The notes under the pieces: model-generated
What the model was told of the DNA's origin: nothing
What the model saw: the letters and a program-made list of their open reading frames with translations, nothing else
Database searches by the model: none
In this document: piece after piece, positions 36,203 to 45,849 of the stretch
Layout of the letters: each line of letters begins with the position of its first letter
Position numbering within the stretch: position 1 is the first letter of the stretch
Program-made: the position numbers and the translations under genes
From: Shewanella sp. KT0246
Lineage (GTDB): Bacteria > Pseudomonadota > Gammaproteobacteria > Enterobacterales > Shewanellaceae
Length of the DNA: 64,000 nucleotides
NCBI RefSeq assembly: GCF_019654955.1
Contig: NZ_BPEV01000015.1
Location: forward strand, 53,088-117,087
Reading direction: 5' to 3'

Positions 36203-37550
36203 CCCAGTAAGTTTAAGCAAGGATGCAATACAAGATAAAGCTATCAGTGGTAATAATATTGATGCTGATGTGGTTATCATAGGTGCTGGGCCTTCTGGAG
36301 CCATTGCCGCAAGCTTATTACATCAGCAAGGCAAGCAAGTTTTGGTGATTGAAAAACAACATTTCCCTCGTTTCTCAATTGGTGAAAGTTTACTGCCTTA
36401 TTGCATGCAGTTTATTGAACAAGCGGGCATGTTAGACGCAGTTAAGCAGGCTGGATTTCAGTTTAAAAATGGCGCAGCTTTTCGCCATGATGGCACATAC
36501 ACCACATTTAACTTTACTGAGAAATTCACCCAAGGCCCAGGTACCACTTTTCAAGTTCAGCGTGGTCAATTTGATAAATTGTTAGCAGACACTGCTGTAT
36601 CCCAAGGCGTAGAGATCCGTTACGGGCATAGCGTTAACGATATCGATTTGGGAGATAGCCTGTCATCATCACCTAAGCTAAGTGTCACAGATGAGCAAAA
36701 AAAGCCATATCAAATTACCGCGAAATATGTCCTTGATGCCAGCGGTTTTGGCCGAGTGTTACCGAGATTATTAGATTTAGAAAAGCCATCTGACTTACCA
36801 GCTCGTAGCGCCATATTTACCCATATCAAAGACAATATTACTGATCCTAATTTTGATCGTGAAAAGATCTTAATTAGCGTTCATCCAACTCAAAAAGATA
36901 TTTGGTATTGGTTAATTCCTTTCAGTGATGGTCGCTGCTCGGTGGGCGTAGTGGCTGAGCCACATTTAATTGAACATTATCGCTCTGGGGTTGAACGTGG
37001 CGCCAAAGGTGAAATTAAAGACGACAACAAAGACGAACTAGAGCAACAACTTTGGCAGTTAATCAATGAGGAACCGGGCCTAAAGGCGTTACTTGCCAAC
37101 GCGACAGTTTTACAGCCTTGTGCAACTTTAAAGGGCTATTCTGCCAACGTATCAACCTTAGCCACATCGCAATTTGCTCTGCTCGGCAATGCTGGTGAGT
37201 TTTTAGACCCTGTTTTCTCATCAGGGGTGACCATCGCCATGCAATCTGCCGCAATGGCCGTTGAGGCCTTAATCAAACAGCTTGATGGTGAAGAAATAGA
37301 CTGGCAACAAGATTACGCCCAGCCATTAATGCAAGGGGTTAATACCTTCCGAACTTATGTTCAAGCTTGGTACGATGGCCGTTTTCAGGATGTGATTTTT
37401 TACGAAGATCCAAACCCAATCATAAAACAAATGATTTGTTCTATCTTGGCGGGTTATGCTTGGGATACTAATAACCCATTTGTGAAAGATTCAGAGCGTC
37501 GACTGAATATGATTGTCGACTTATGTCGCGACCACACTAAAGCGAGTTAA
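36192..37550 (+). CDS. FAD-dependent oxidoreductase, flavin-halogenase-like
   Basis: 452 residues. A Rossmann FAD motif VVIIGAGPSGAIAASLL lies at about 28-44, followed by RFSIGESLLPY as in tryptophan halogenases and geranylgeranyl reductases, and by LLGNAGEFLDPVFSSG near 330, the second FAD contact. At about residue 238 the segment WYWLIPF matches the WxWxIP motif of flavin-dependent halogenases. It may halogenate or oxidise the aryl head group; plain monooxygenase or reductase activity is the alternative. It has no letter in the classic ape naming. Its stop codon overlaps the next start. Confidence 0.82.
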   Translation: MESNPVSLSKDAIQDKAISGNNIDADVVIIGAGPSGAIAASLLHQQGKQVLVIEKQHFPRFSIGESLLPYCMQFIEQAGMLDAVKQAGFQFKNGAAFRHDGTYTTFNFTEKFTQGPGTTFQVQRGQFDKLLADTAVSQGVEIRYGHSVNDIDLGDSLSSSPKLSVTDEQKKPYQITAKYVLDASGFGRVLPRLLDLEKPSDLPARSAIFTHIKDNITDPNFDREKILISVHPTQKDIWYWLIPFSDGRCSVGVVAEPHLIEHYRSGVERGAKGEIKDDNKDELEQQLWQLINEEPGLKALLANATVLQPCATLKGYSANVSTLATSQFALLGNAGEFLDPVFSSGVTIAMQSAAMAVEALIKQLDGEEIDWQQDYAQPLMQGVNTFRTYVQAWYDGRFQDVIFYEDPNPIIKQMICSILAGYAWDTNNPFVKDSERRLNMIVDLCRDHTKAS

Positions 37551-38134
37551 TGATGCATCGATTCATTCAATTTTCGATTGTGATTATAGCCTTGTTAGTT
37601 TCAGGTTGTAGTCAACAATTACTGCGCCAAACCTGCGTTAAACTGACGCCTGAAGTCAATTATTGCCTCGCACCTATGTTGCAAACACAGGCCAGTGACG
37701 AGCAATTTTTAAGTCAAAAAATCAGTTTCATCCATGGCGAGAAACATCATGAATTACTGACTCAACTTGAACTGACGACAACTAAAATGACCATGGTCGG
37801 TCTTGCGCCTATTGGCCAAGCTTTATTCACTGTCACCTTTGATGGCGATGAAGTTATTAGTCAGCAAAATGTATTAATGGGTGAGGATTTTAAAGCTGAG
37901 TATTTAATGGCAATCATGCAGTTGATATATTGGCCTCATGAGCAAGTTAACCCATACTTTAGCCAAGGTGAAATGCGCGATATAGATTGTGACCAGCAGC
38001 GTTGTAGCGCTTTGTTCGTCAATAACGAGCCTGCAATTACCATTGATTACTCAAATAAGAATCCATGGATTTCTGAGGTGACATTGCATTTTCCTGCAGC
38101 GAATATCACCTTATCGATTTCGCCATTGCTTTAA
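37550..38134 (+). CDS. apeN: DUF3261 lipoprotein of the aryl polyene cluster
   Basis: 194 residues with a lipoprotein signal peptide ending in the lipobox LVSGC (Cys at about residue 20). The mature part is a DUF3261-like beta domain. It is probably outer-membrane anchored and forms part of the polyene delivery machinery with the LolA-like and MMPL proteins. A second ATG lies one codon downstream. A 72-bp gap follows before apeO. Confidence 0.82.
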   Translation: MMHRFIQFSIVIIALLVSGCSQQLLRQTCVKLTPEVNYCLAPMLQTQASDEQFLSQKISFIHGEKHHELLTQLELTTTKMTMVGLAPIGQALFTVTFDGDEVISQQNVLMGEDFKAEYLMAIMQLIYWPHEQVNPYFSQGEMRDIDCDQQRCSALFVNNEPAITIDYSNKNPWISEVTLHFPAANITLSISPLL

Positions 38135-38206
38135 CTCGATAGCGTTAATAAAAGCCTATAACTAAACTGATGTAAACCATCATCATTAAGATAAGTACCA
38201 ATAACT

Positions 38207-39487
38207 ATGTCAATCACTATGCGCCGTTCCATAGCAATTACACACATTGGACTATGTACCCCAATAGGTCATACGCCTGAGTCAGTACTGGCAAATTTAC
38301 TTGCTGGAAATACTGATGCGATGGTGATGAGAGATGACTTAATGTTTAATGCTGAAACGCGAGTTGGCGCCATCAATGATACTGACTTGTTGACCATTCC
38401 TGATGAGCTAGAGCAATTTAATTGTCGCAATAACCGCTTGTTGTATACAGCGGCTATGCAGCTAACACGCAGTATTGAACATGCCAAAAATGTGTATGGT
38501 AAAGAAAGAGTTGGCGTGGTTTTAGGCACGAGTACTTCTGGTATTTCAAAAGGCGAAGCAGCGCTTGAGTATCATCAGCGACACGGTAAATTTCCACCAA
38601 GTTACCATTACGCTCAACAAGAACTTGGCAGCACCAGTGACTTTTTACGCAAGCTTTACGACTTAAATGGCCCTTGCTATACCGTTTCAACCGCTTGTTC
38701 TTCAAGTACCAAAGTGTTTGCCAGTGCACAGAGATTACTCAAGGCAAACATGTGTGATGTGGTTATCGTTGGTGGAGTCGATAGTTTATGTCAGTTAACG
38801 TTAAATGGGTTCAATGCGCTCGAATCAGTTTCTAAAGGTTTGTGCAATCCATTCAGCGAACATCGTGATGGCATTAACATTGGCGAAGGTGCTGCATTAT
38901 TTATGTTACAGCTTACAGATGCTGAAGATACTCAAGCTCAATCAGCTCCTGAAGTGTTATTGGCAGGTATCGGCGAGTCATCTGATGCACACCATATTTC
39001 GGCGCCCCATCCGCAAGGTTTAGGTGCAATAGCCGCAATGGAAGCTGCACTTAATGATGCAGATATCAATGCAAGCCAAGTGTCATACGTTAATTTACAT
39101 GGCACTGCGACCCCTAAGAATGATGCGATGGAATCAGTCGCCATGCATCATGTGTTTGCAGGTAAAATAGCCAATACTATTTCTAACACTAGTACTCCAA
39201 ATGCAATCCCTCAATGCAGCTCAACTAAGCCTTTAACGGGTCATTGTTTAGGTGCTGCAGGCGCTATTGAGGCTGCATTTTGCTATTTGTTATTAAGCTC
39301 ATACAATCTAGATCAATTACTGCCCCCTCATATATGGGATAAGCAACAAGATCCAAACAATCCAGTATTACCTTTGGTGGGCTCAGCACAGTCAAACCCG
39401 CTTAATTATATTATGAGTAACTCATTTGCTTTTGGTGGCAGCAATGCCAGTATCATTTTCGCGAAAGCAGGAAACCAAGATGTCTGA
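38207..39487 (+). CDS. apeO: Beta-ketoacyl-ACP synthase (elongating)
   Basis: 426 residues with an intact thiolase-fold active site: Cys164 in STACSSSTKVF, His in NLHGTATPKNDAMES and His in PLTGHCLGAAGAIEA, plus GGVDSL and the C-terminal NSFAFGGSNAS. In the family ApeO works with the truncated factor ApeC to extend the aryl-ACP with malonyl units. The ATG at 38207 opens the gene. It overlaps apeP by eight bases. Confidence 0.92.
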   Translation: MSITMRRSIAITHIGLCTPIGHTPESVLANLLAGNTDAMVMRDDLMFNAETRVGAINDTDLLTIPDELEQFNCRNNRLLYTAAMQLTRSIEHAKNVYGKERVGVVLGTSTSGISKGEAALEYHQRHGKFPPSYHYAQQELGSTSDFLRKLYDLNGPCYTVSTACSSSTKVFASAQRLLKANMCDVVIVGGVDSLCQLTLNGFNALESVSKGLCNPFSEHRDGINIGEGAALFMLQLTDAEDTQAQSAPEVLLAGIGESSDAHHISAPHPQGLGAIAAMEAALNDADINASQVSYVNLHGTATPKNDAMESVAMHHVFAGKIANTISNTSTPNAIPQCSSTKPLTGHCLGAAGAIEAAFCYLLLSSYNLDQLLPPHIWDKQQDPNNPVLPLVGSAQSNPLNYIMSNSFAFGGSNASIIFAKAGNQDV

Positions 39488-39965
39488 ACATATTGCAACT
39501 ATGGCTTTACTAGCCAAGGATATTGCTGAGTTTGTGCCCCATAGAGCACCGATGATATTGATAGATAGAGTCATCAAACATCAGCAAGACAGTCTGATTA
39601 CACAAGTTGAGATAACTGAACAAAGCGCTTATTTTAATGCAGCTATCAATGGCGTCCCCAATTACGTCGGCATCGAATATATGGCGCAAAGTATTGCCGC
39701 TTTAGCTGGTGTTGAAGCGCACCTTAGAAATGATAAAATTCGTGTTGGATTTTTACTGGGCACGCGTAAATTACTAATGCACCAGCCCCTTTATCAACTG
39801 GGTCATAAATATCAAATTAGCGTAGCAAGATTATATCAAGAAGACTCTGGTTTAGCAGTTTTTGACTGCCAAATATTAGCAGATGAAACCGTTATAGCCT
39901 CAGCCAATGTGAACGTATTTCAGCCCCAAGATACCCAAGCATATATACAGGAAAGTTCGGTGTAG
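39480..39965 (+). CDS. apeP: Hotdog dehydratase partner (FabZ-like) of the aryl polyene cluster
   Basis: 161 residues. It has the FabZ-like opening FVPHRAPMILIDRVIKH and the second conserved block PNYVGIEYMAQSIAALAGVEA. It is expected to act with ApeI as a heteromeric dehydratase. The ATG at 39480 lies inside the end of apeO; the frame is also open upstream of it from 39426. A 72-bp gap precedes apeQ. Confidence 0.88.
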   Translation: MSEHIATMALLAKDIAEFVPHRAPMILIDRVIKHQQDSLITQVEITEQSAYFNAAINGVPNYVGIEYMAQSIAALAGVEAHLRNDKIRVGFLLGTRKLLMHQPLYQLGHKYQISVARLYQEDSGLAVFDCQILADETVIASANVNVFQPQDTQAYIQESSV

Positions 39966-40037
39966 CCAATCATGTCAGTTCAACACAATATCGAGCTGAT
40001 GCTGCACTTTATGGAGATTAAGAGGTATTTATAAAAG

Positions 40038-40769
40038 ATGACAACAAATAAAAGAGCTTTAGTCACAGGTTCTAGCCGTGGTATTGGTAAAGCGATAGCA
40101 CTAAAACTCGCATCCCAAGGCTTTGATATTGCAGTTCACTACCACAGCAATATTACCGCAGCCAAGCAAACCCAAGCTGAAATCCAAGCTCTTGGTGTCA
40201 GCGCCAGTTTAATTGCATTTGATGTTGCTGACAGACAAGCTGCTAAAGCGCATATTGAACAAGATATTGAACAACATGGCGCCTATTATGGCGTAATCTT
40301 AAACGCTGGGATCACCAAAGATACCGCTTTTCCTGCCATGACAGAAGAAGAATGGGACAGTGTTATTCACACCAATCTCGATGGGTTTTATAACGTCATT
40401 CAGCCCACCATTATGCCAATGATACAAGCCAGAAATGGTGGTCGTATTATTACTATGGCTTCAGTCTCAGGTATTGCGGGTAATCGCGGACAAGTGAATT
40501 ACAGCGCCTCAAAAGCTGGACTAATTGGTGCAACCAAAGCGCTGTCTTTAGAGCTAGCCAAACGAAAAATTACTGTTAACTGTATTGCACCAGGCTTAAT
40601 TGAAACCGATATGGTCAATGATTTCCCTAAAGATATGGTCAATCAAATCGTGCCAATGCGCCGTATGGGCAAAGTTAATGAAATCGCCGGACTGGCTAAC
40701 TTTTTAATGTCCGATGACGCAGCTTATATTACTCGCCAAGTGATCTCTGTTAATGGAGGCATGATATGA
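40038..40769 (+). CDS. apeQ: 3-ketoacyl-ACP reductase (FabG-like)
   Basis: 243 residues of the short-chain dehydrogenase family. The NAD(P) motif is VTGSSRGIGKAIAL (about 9-22), the catalytic Ser in TMASVSGIAG and the Tyr-Lys pair in VNYSASKAGLIGA. It reduces the beta-keto group after each condensation; with no enoyl reductase in the cluster the double bonds are kept, giving the polyene. It shares ATGA with apeR. Confidence 0.93.
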   Translation: MTTNKRALVTGSSRGIGKAIALKLASQGFDIAVHYHSNITAAKQTQAEIQALGVSASLIAFDVADRQAAKAHIEQDIEQHGAYYGVILNAGITKDTAFPAMTEEEWDSVIHTNLDGFYNVIQPTIMPMIQARNGGRIITMASVSGIAGNRGQVNYSASKAGLIGATKALSLELAKRKITVNCIAPGLIETDMVNDFPKDMVNQIVPMRRMGKVNEIAGLANFLMSDDAAYITRQVISVNGGMI

Positions 40770-41998
40770 GCCGCAGAGTTGTTATTACAGGCATTGGTGG
40801 AGTGTCCGCATTAGGTCATGACTGGCCAACGATCGCCAAGCGGTTACAACAAAAACATAATTGTGTCGTCACTATGGATGAGTGGGATAAGTACCCTTCT
40901 CTTAATACACGCCTTGCTGCACCGATTACTGATTTTGAGCAACCAAAACATTATTCGCGCAAAAAAATCCGCTCAATGGGGCGAGTTTCAATCATGGCTA
41001 CCCGCGCCAGCGAAGTGGCTTTAGAAGATGCAGGCCTGTTAGATGATCCTATCGTGTCATCGGGAGCAATGGGCATTGCCTACGGTTCCTCAACTGGCAG
41101 TACTGAACCCATTATTGGCTTTGGCGATATGCTAAAAAATGGTGATATGTCGGGTATCAATGCCACTAGTTATATTCGAATGATGGCCCATACGACTGCG
41201 GTTAATGTCGGGGTTTTCTTCGGTCTTAAAGGTCGCGTACACACCACTAGCAGCGCATGTACATCTGGCAGTCAGGCGATTGGCTATGCCTATGAAGCAA
41301 TTAAATTTGGCCAGCAAACACTGATGCTTGCAGGCGGCGGTGAAGAGCTATGCCCAACAGAAGCGGTAGTATTTGATACCTTATTCGCAACCAGCACTAA
41401 AAATGAGCAGCCACACACCACACCAAGGCCTTTTGATAGTCAGCGCGATGGCTTAGTGATTGGCGAAGGCGCTTGCACTTTAGTGCTTGAAGAGCTCGAA
41501 CATGCCAAGTCCCGCGGAGCAACTATCTATGCAGAACTTGTCGGTTTTGGCACTAACTCTGATGGTTTGCACATCACTCAACCGAATGCAGACACTATGG
41601 AAGTGGCCATTAGACAAGCACTGAGTAATGCTGATATTGATGCTAGCCAAATTGGCTATATCAATGCCCATGGCACAGCGACCGATCGCGGAGATATCGC
41701 TGAAACTAAGGCGACTTATGCCGTCTTTGGTGAACAAACACCTATTTCATCACTCAAGAGTTACACCGGCCATACTCTAGGTGCTTGTGGTGCTTTAGAA
41801 GCTTGGGTAAGTATTGAAATGATGAATGCCGGATGGTTTGCGCCTAGCCTTAACCTCGAAGAGGTCGACCCTGAATGCGCCCAACTTGATTATATTAAAG
41901 ACGATATAAGACAGCTTAGTACCGATTATGTCATGAGTAATAATTTCGCCTTTGGCGGCATTAATACCTCATTGATCTTTAAACGTTGGCAGGCTTAA
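40766..41998 (+). CDS. apeR: Beta-ketoacyl-ACP synthase (second)
   Basis: 410 residues with a complete active site: Cys165 in SSACTSGSQAIGYAYEAI, His in INAHGTATDRGDIAET and His in SYTGHTLGACGALEA. In characterised clusters ApeR is a stand-alone homodimer, perhaps for priming or special chain lengths, whereas ApeO needs ApeC. It is the last gene of the operon; an inverted repeat follows 12 bp after the stop. Confidence 0.92.
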   Translation: MSRRVVITGIGGVSALGHDWPTIAKRLQQKHNCVVTMDEWDKYPSLNTRLAAPITDFEQPKHYSRKKIRSMGRVSIMATRASEVALEDAGLLDDPIVSSGAMGIAYGSSTGSTEPIIGFGDMLKNGDMSGINATSYIRMMAHTTAVNVGVFFGLKGRVHTTSSACTSGSQAIGYAYEAIKFGQQTLMLAGGGEELCPTEAVVFDTLFATSTKNEQPHTTPRPFDSQRDGLVIGEGACTLVLEELEHAKSRGATIYAELVGFGTNSDGLHITQPNADTMEVAIRQALSNADIDASQIGYINAHGTATDRGDIAETKATYAVFGEQTPISSLKSYTGHTLGACGALEAWVSIEMMNAGWFAPSLNLEEVDPECAQLDYIKDDIRQLSTDYVMSNNFAFGGINTSLIFKRWQA

Positions 41999-42400
41999 AA
42001 CGGTGATTTCAAGGAAGGTAAATACCTTCCTTGGATTCAAAACTATATCGTTAAAGCACGTTTATTGAATTTAGAATACTTTGTTCATGACATGAATCTG
42101 ACGTTAAACACCTAAAATCATTTCGAAAAACCATTTAGAAATAATCACTTCACCTGGCAATATTTTATGGGAACTCAATAGCTTAATTAAAATCGTTAAT
42201 ATTTCATATAAATATTAGCACCTTACCTTCATCTTCCCGCTCAACTCCTCTCGATAAATAAACAACCTATCAATACAGACTATCTTTTTTTAACTTGCTT
42301 AAAATATCACATTAGAATAATCTTATTAAATTAAATCTAATGAACTTTATTCAATTAACTGATATAACTCGTGAATTATAACTAAACAGGTGGGCTAGTA
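41999..42400. other. 402-bp AT-rich intergenic region after the aryl polyene operon
   Basis: After the hairpin at 42011-42032 the region is AT-rich, without open frames or recognisable RNA. The promoter of the rhodanese gene should lie here, but no clear hexamer pair can be assigned. Confidence 0.3.
42011..42032 (+). terminator. Hairpin at the end of the aryl polyene operon
   Basis: AAGGAAGGTA-AA-TACCTTCCTT is a perfect 10-bp stem with a minimal loop, 12 bp after the apeR stop. There is no T-run behind it; termination is likely by position but the form is not classic. Confidence 0.5.
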
Positions 42401-42760
42401 ATGCAAGATGTAAGTTTAGAAAAGATGGCTGAGACTGATACTAGCACTGCAATAAAGCTTTCAGGCAAACAAGAAACTAATATTTGCTGGCAACTAGTTA
42501 AGCAAGGTGCACCGCTAATAGATGTCAGAAATCCAGATGAATTTGCCTCTGGTCACTTACCTGAAGCGATTAATGTACCACTTACTGAATTAGATAATTG
42601 GTTATCTGCACATGATAAATTACAGCAGTTTGTTGTTTATTGTGGTGCTGGTATTAGAGCTCAAAAAGGCTGTGATATCTTTGAAGCAAAGGGGTTTAGC
42701 TGCGCAGTGAATGGCGGAGCAATGAAAGACTTGCTGTGTTGTGAGTCGTTGAGTGCTTGA
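42401..42760 (+). CDS. Single-domain rhodanese-like sulfurtransferase
   Basis: 119 residues with one rhodanese domain: LIDVRNPDEFASGHLPEAINVPLTEL, then the active-site loop VVYCGAGIRAQKG, whose cysteine would carry the persulfide, and FSCAVNGGAMKDLL. There is no signal peptide, so it acts in the cytoplasm; it resembles GlpE/PspE-type proteins. The loop CGAGIR is close to but not identical with the usual CxxGxR. The ATG at 42401 follows AGGTGGGC. Monocistronic. Confidence 0.87.
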   Translation: MQDVSLEKMAETDTSTAIKLSGKQETNICWQLVKQGAPLIDVRNPDEFASGHLPEAINVPLTELDNWLSAHDKLQQFVVYCGAGIRAQKGCDIFEAKGFSCAVNGGAMKDLLCCESLSA

Positions 42761-42791
42761 TAACTATTGAGCGCTAAATCTCTGTTGAACC

Positions 42792-43280
42792 TTAATAACT
42801 AAAATACAAGCCACTAAACGTTGCGCACAGTTTATCCGCGCAATGTAGTTGTACTTCAAGTTTTACTTTCGCTTTTCCACCTGTTGTTAGAGGCATCAGC
42901 GAGGCTGTTTCTGGCCAAACAACACTGATGATAGGAGCTTGATTGATTGGCGCATGGTAACGAATATGCGCATCGGCCAATACAATATTACCTTCAACAC
43001 CTAGCAGCCGCTGTCGCAACCACATCATCCCCCAGCCCGTTAGGGTCATTAAGGTGTAAATACTGCCGGCAAACATGGTTTGATGAAGGTTGATATTAGG
43101 TGCCATGGGCGCGGTCACAGTGAAGTGTTGCCTATTAAAGGTCTGTGGTGAGATCTGCATAAACTGACTCACCGGAATGGTCTGATACCAAGTTTGCTTT
43201 AACTCAGTTAACCATCCCTCAAACTTTTGCAGATCTTGTGGCGACAAACATATATGAGTTTGAGTTGAGTCAGTATTCAT
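42792..43280 (-). CDS. Putative hotdog thioesterase (YiiD C-terminal type)
   Basis: 162 residues that match the thioesterase domain found at the C-terminus of E. coli YiiD: FTVTAPMAPNINLHQTMFAGSIYTLMTLTGWGMMWL, IVLADAHIRYHAPI, and KVKLEVQLHC. The acetyltransferase half of YiiD is absent here, so this is a stand-alone form. The ATG at 43280 is used since MNTDSTQTH is a reasonable start and the SD TACTCCTG-type complement (AGGAG on the plus strand) lies there; longer starts are possible. It follows dtd by 10 bp on the same strand. The substrate acyl-CoA or ACP is unknown. Confidence 0.82.
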   Translation of the reverse strand: MNTDSTQTHICLSPQDLQKFEGWLTELKQTWYQTIPVSQFMQISPQTFNRQHFTVTAPMAPNINLHQTMFAGSIYTLMTLTGWGMMWLRQRLLGVEGNIVLADAHIRYHAPINQAPIISVVWPETASLMPLTTGGKAKVKLEVQLHCADKLCATFSGLYFSY

Positions 43281-43290
43281 CAGGAGTAAG

Positions 43291-43740
43291 TTATACCTGC
43301 AAGTTAAACGTGACAGGACCATCATTGAGCAATTCGACTTTCATGTCTGCACCAAATGAGCCCGTTTGTGTATTAACGCCTTGTTCGCGGCAAAACGCGA
43401 CAAAAGCTTCATATAGCTCGTGAGCTTTATCTGGTGTTGCTGCACTCGAAAAGCTTGGACGTAAGCCTCGTCCCGTATCTGCAGCCAAGGTAAATTGAGA
43501 TACGACTAATAGCTCACCATCTGCCTGCTGCAAATTTAGGTTCATTTTGCCGTTTTCATCATTAAAAATTCGGTAACCAATTACCTTCTTGGCAAGCTTA
43601 CGCATTTTTTCAATGTCGTCATCTTTCTCGACACCTAACAAAACTAATAAGCCTTTATTGATGCTGCCAGTGACCTGCTTGCCTTCAACAGTATCGATAG
43701 TGACACTTGCATGTGCCACTCTTTGGATTAACCCAATCAA
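43291..43740 (-). CDS. dtd: D-aminoacyl-tRNA deacylase
   Basis: 149 residues, near the usual 145. Dtd removes D-amino acids (and glycine mischarged on tRNA-Ala) from tRNA. Family signatures are [20 protein letters not shown], the [17 protein letters not shown] core with the catalytic-pocket SQ, and the Gly-cisPro NDGPVTF. The TTG start at 43740 (MIGLIQRV) has AGGAAATAACA upstream. It is co-directional with the thioesterase gene. Confidence 0.96.
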   Translation of the reverse strand: MIGLIQRVAHASVTIDTVEGKQVTGSINKGLLVLLGVEKDDDIEKMRKLAKKVIGYRIFNDENGKMNLNLQQADGELLVVSQFTLAADTGRGLRPSFSSAATPDKAHELYEAFVAFCREQGVNTQTGSFGADMKVELLNDGPVTFNLQV

Positions 43741-43805
43741 TGTTATTTCCTATTGCTGTGTTCATCATATGGTTGATGAACACATTCTACAATATTACTC
43801 CCCTA

Positions 43806-44375
43806 TTACGCCCCTGTGTCAGGCTTAATTACAGGAATTGGTTTAATCAGCTCTTCTGAGCCTTTAGGAAGTGATTTGCCTACTTGCTTCAAGCCTTCAT
43901 CAGTCCACAGCATGAAACGACGCAACTCTTCTAACTCAATAGAATCAACAAAAGTAGCTGCACCTTGCACCTGAATCACGCCACCATTTTCACGAATAAC
44001 AAATTTAGCAAAGTTAAGTTTTTGGTTTAGTGAACCAATCAATACCAAAAGTTCTTTACTGCCATGTAATTGCGGATGAACAGCGAACAAACGGTTTGTT
44101 AAAATTCTATCAACGCCTTGCTCGCTCATGCTTGGCTGTAACACAAACTGGTTATCACCAAATTGCACAGCGACGCTATTAGGGCTAAGTTTAGTTGCTA
44201 AATAGCTCGACTTTAATAAAGCGTTATAAAGCTCATCAGTCGCTTGCTGATCTGTCATGCCAGCCATGTTAATTGTTTTAGGCGCCGCGTTCGTTTCGCT
44301 GGTTTCTGATGAATTGTCGGTTGCAGCACAAGCTGTTAAACCTAATACACATGCTGCAATAATCAATTTTTTCAT
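43806..44375 (-). CDS. Hypothetical lipoprotein
   Basis: 189 residues with a lipoprotein signal peptide ending LGLTACAAT (lipobox, Cys near residue 16) and a short serine/glutamate/asparagine-rich linker, then a mixed alpha/beta domain (about 40-170) with MTDQQATDELYNALLKSSYLA, NQFVLQPSM and IELEELRRFMLW. No characterised family recognised; it is probably outer-membrane anchored. The ATG at 44375 has AAGGATAG upstream. Confidence 0.72.
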   Translation of the reverse strand: MKKLIIAACVLGLTACAATDNSSETSETNAAPKTINMAGMTDQQATDELYNALLKSSYLATKLSPNSVAVQFGDNQFVLQPSMSEQGVDRILTNRLFAVHPQLHGSKELLVLIGSLNQKLNFAKFVIRENGGVIQVQGAATFVDSIELEELRRFMLWTDEGLKQVGKSLPKGSEELIKPIPVIKPDTGA

Positions 44376-44565
44376 TTGCTATCCTTGTAGAGTACAGCTG
44401 CATAAACTCTTGGTTAGAGTGAAAACAACTTAGATTTTTTTATTTAACACTTACATAGCAATATACCGTGTAGAGACAATTTAAGCACAACTAAATTATT
44501 CATCTAAGACACTTTATTTTATCGCTATTCTCATCGCGCGCTCTGTTACTAAGTTTTATCTTTAA

Positions 44566-45510
44566 CTATGTAGGTTTGATGTCACTCTCTACATTCGACT
44601 CGGCAAGCTGCTCAACCACCGTATTAGGTGTAATAGTCTGTTTATTTTTTTTAAGCGAAAAAATGCCTGAATCTAAATACTCAGGTAACGCAGCGGTAAT
44701 TTCAGCTCCCAGCAGTACAATGACCCAAGATAAATACACCCAAACAAACAAAATAGGAATCGTCGCTAACGCACCATAAATCGCCTCATAGCTCGGAAAC
44801 TGAGTAACATAAAAAGCAAAACCCTTTTTACCCGCTTCAAATAGTATTGCAGCCACTATCGCACCGATTAACGCATGCCAAAAATGGACTTTTTTATTCG
44901 GCACCACCATATAAAGCAGCAAAATTGAAGCCACAGAAAATAGCATAGGCAAACGTTCAACCAGCCAAGTCATTAATCCAGATATTTCCGACATTTCAAA
45001 GACTTTAAGTGAAACGACGTAAGACGTTGCCACTAAGCTGGCGCCAATTAATACCGGCCCTAATGTCAGCACCATCCAGTACATTGAAAATGACACCACA
45101 TAGGAGCGTTTATCGGTTGTTCGCCAAATATTATTTAATGCTTTATCAATGGCTGAGATCAGCATCAACGCCACGACGACCAATGCCATGACACCTACAA
45201 AGGTGGCTTTAGAAGCATTATCGACAAACTCATTAATATAAATCTGCACGGTATCGCCCGACGCTGGCATGAAATTACTATAAATGAAGCTTTCGATTTT
45301 ACCGCGGAGCCCCTCAAAACCGGGAAAAGCGGATAACATCGACATCATCACAGCCACCATCGGCACCAGTGATAATAAGGTCACATAAGCTAAATGACCT
45401 GCTTTGACATTTATTTGATCTTCCTGCAGCCTGCACTTTAGATGAACTAAAAATTGCCAAATACTGACTCTCATATTTTTGAAATACGCTACATCTATCT
45501 TATTTGTCAC
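44566..45510 (-). CDS. yihY: YihY/BrkB-family inner-membrane protein
   Basis: 314 residues. It has about six membrane helices and the family motifs [56 protein letters not shown] and [26 protein letters not shown]. YihY/BrkB proteins are widespread in the inner membrane; the older idea that they are RNase BN is not supported. The GTG at 45510 is used with AGAGAAT upstream. It sits in the yihY-lipoprotein-dtd-thioesterase run common in related bacteria. Confidence 0.9.
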   Translation of the reverse strand: MTNKIDVAYFKNMRVSIWQFLVHLKCRLQEDQINVKAGHLAYVTLLSLVPMVAVMMSMLSAFPGFEGLRGKIESFIYSNFMPASGDTVQIYINEFVDNASKATFVGVMALVVVALMLISAIDKALNNIWRTTDKRSYVVSFSMYWMVLTLGPVLIGASLVATSYVVSLKVFEMSEISGLMTWLVERLPMLFSVASILLLYMVVPNKKVHFWHALIGAIVAAILFEAGKKGFAFYVTQFPSYEAIYGALATIPILFVWVYLSWVIVLLGAEITAALPEYLDSGIFSLKKNKQTITPNTVVEQLAESNVESDIKPT

Positions 45511-45597
45511 AATATTCTCTGATTATTTAATTTCAATTATGCGGTTATCTTCGTACAATGTTATAACACGATAGTTACACTCCTAGGGAGTAATTTA

Positions 45598-45819
45598 ATG
45601 TCTCAACAAGGTTCGGCAGGCAATGTGATTGCTGCAATTGCCAGCGTATTTTTCCCAGGCTTAGGACAACTGGTTCAAGGCCGCATTATTGCTGCAATTC
45701 TATTTTTCTGTATTACAGCGGTGTGTTATTTCTTCTGGGTATTAATTATCCCAGCAATCATAGGTGCGGTAATCCATCTTTGGAGCATCATTGATGCGGC
45801 AACGTTCAAAGCCGAATAG
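45598..45819 (+). CDS. Small TM2-like membrane protein
   Basis: 73 residues with two hydrophobic helices, IAAIASVFFPGLGQLVQGRIIAAILF and YFFWVLIIPAIIGAVIHLWSII, in the TM2-type pattern where the first helix carries PGLGQ. The ATG at 45598 has AGGGAG seven bases upstream. It starts 87 bp from the divergent yihY. A DUF2959 lipoprotein gene follows 30 bp downstream, probably co-transcribed. Function unknown. Confidence 0.78.
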   Translation: MSQQGSAGNVIAAIASVFFPGLGQLVQGRIIAAILFFCITAVCYFFWVLIIPAIIGAVIHLWSIIDAATFKAE

Positions 45820-45849
45820 CAACAATTAACGACAATAAGAGAGCACAAG

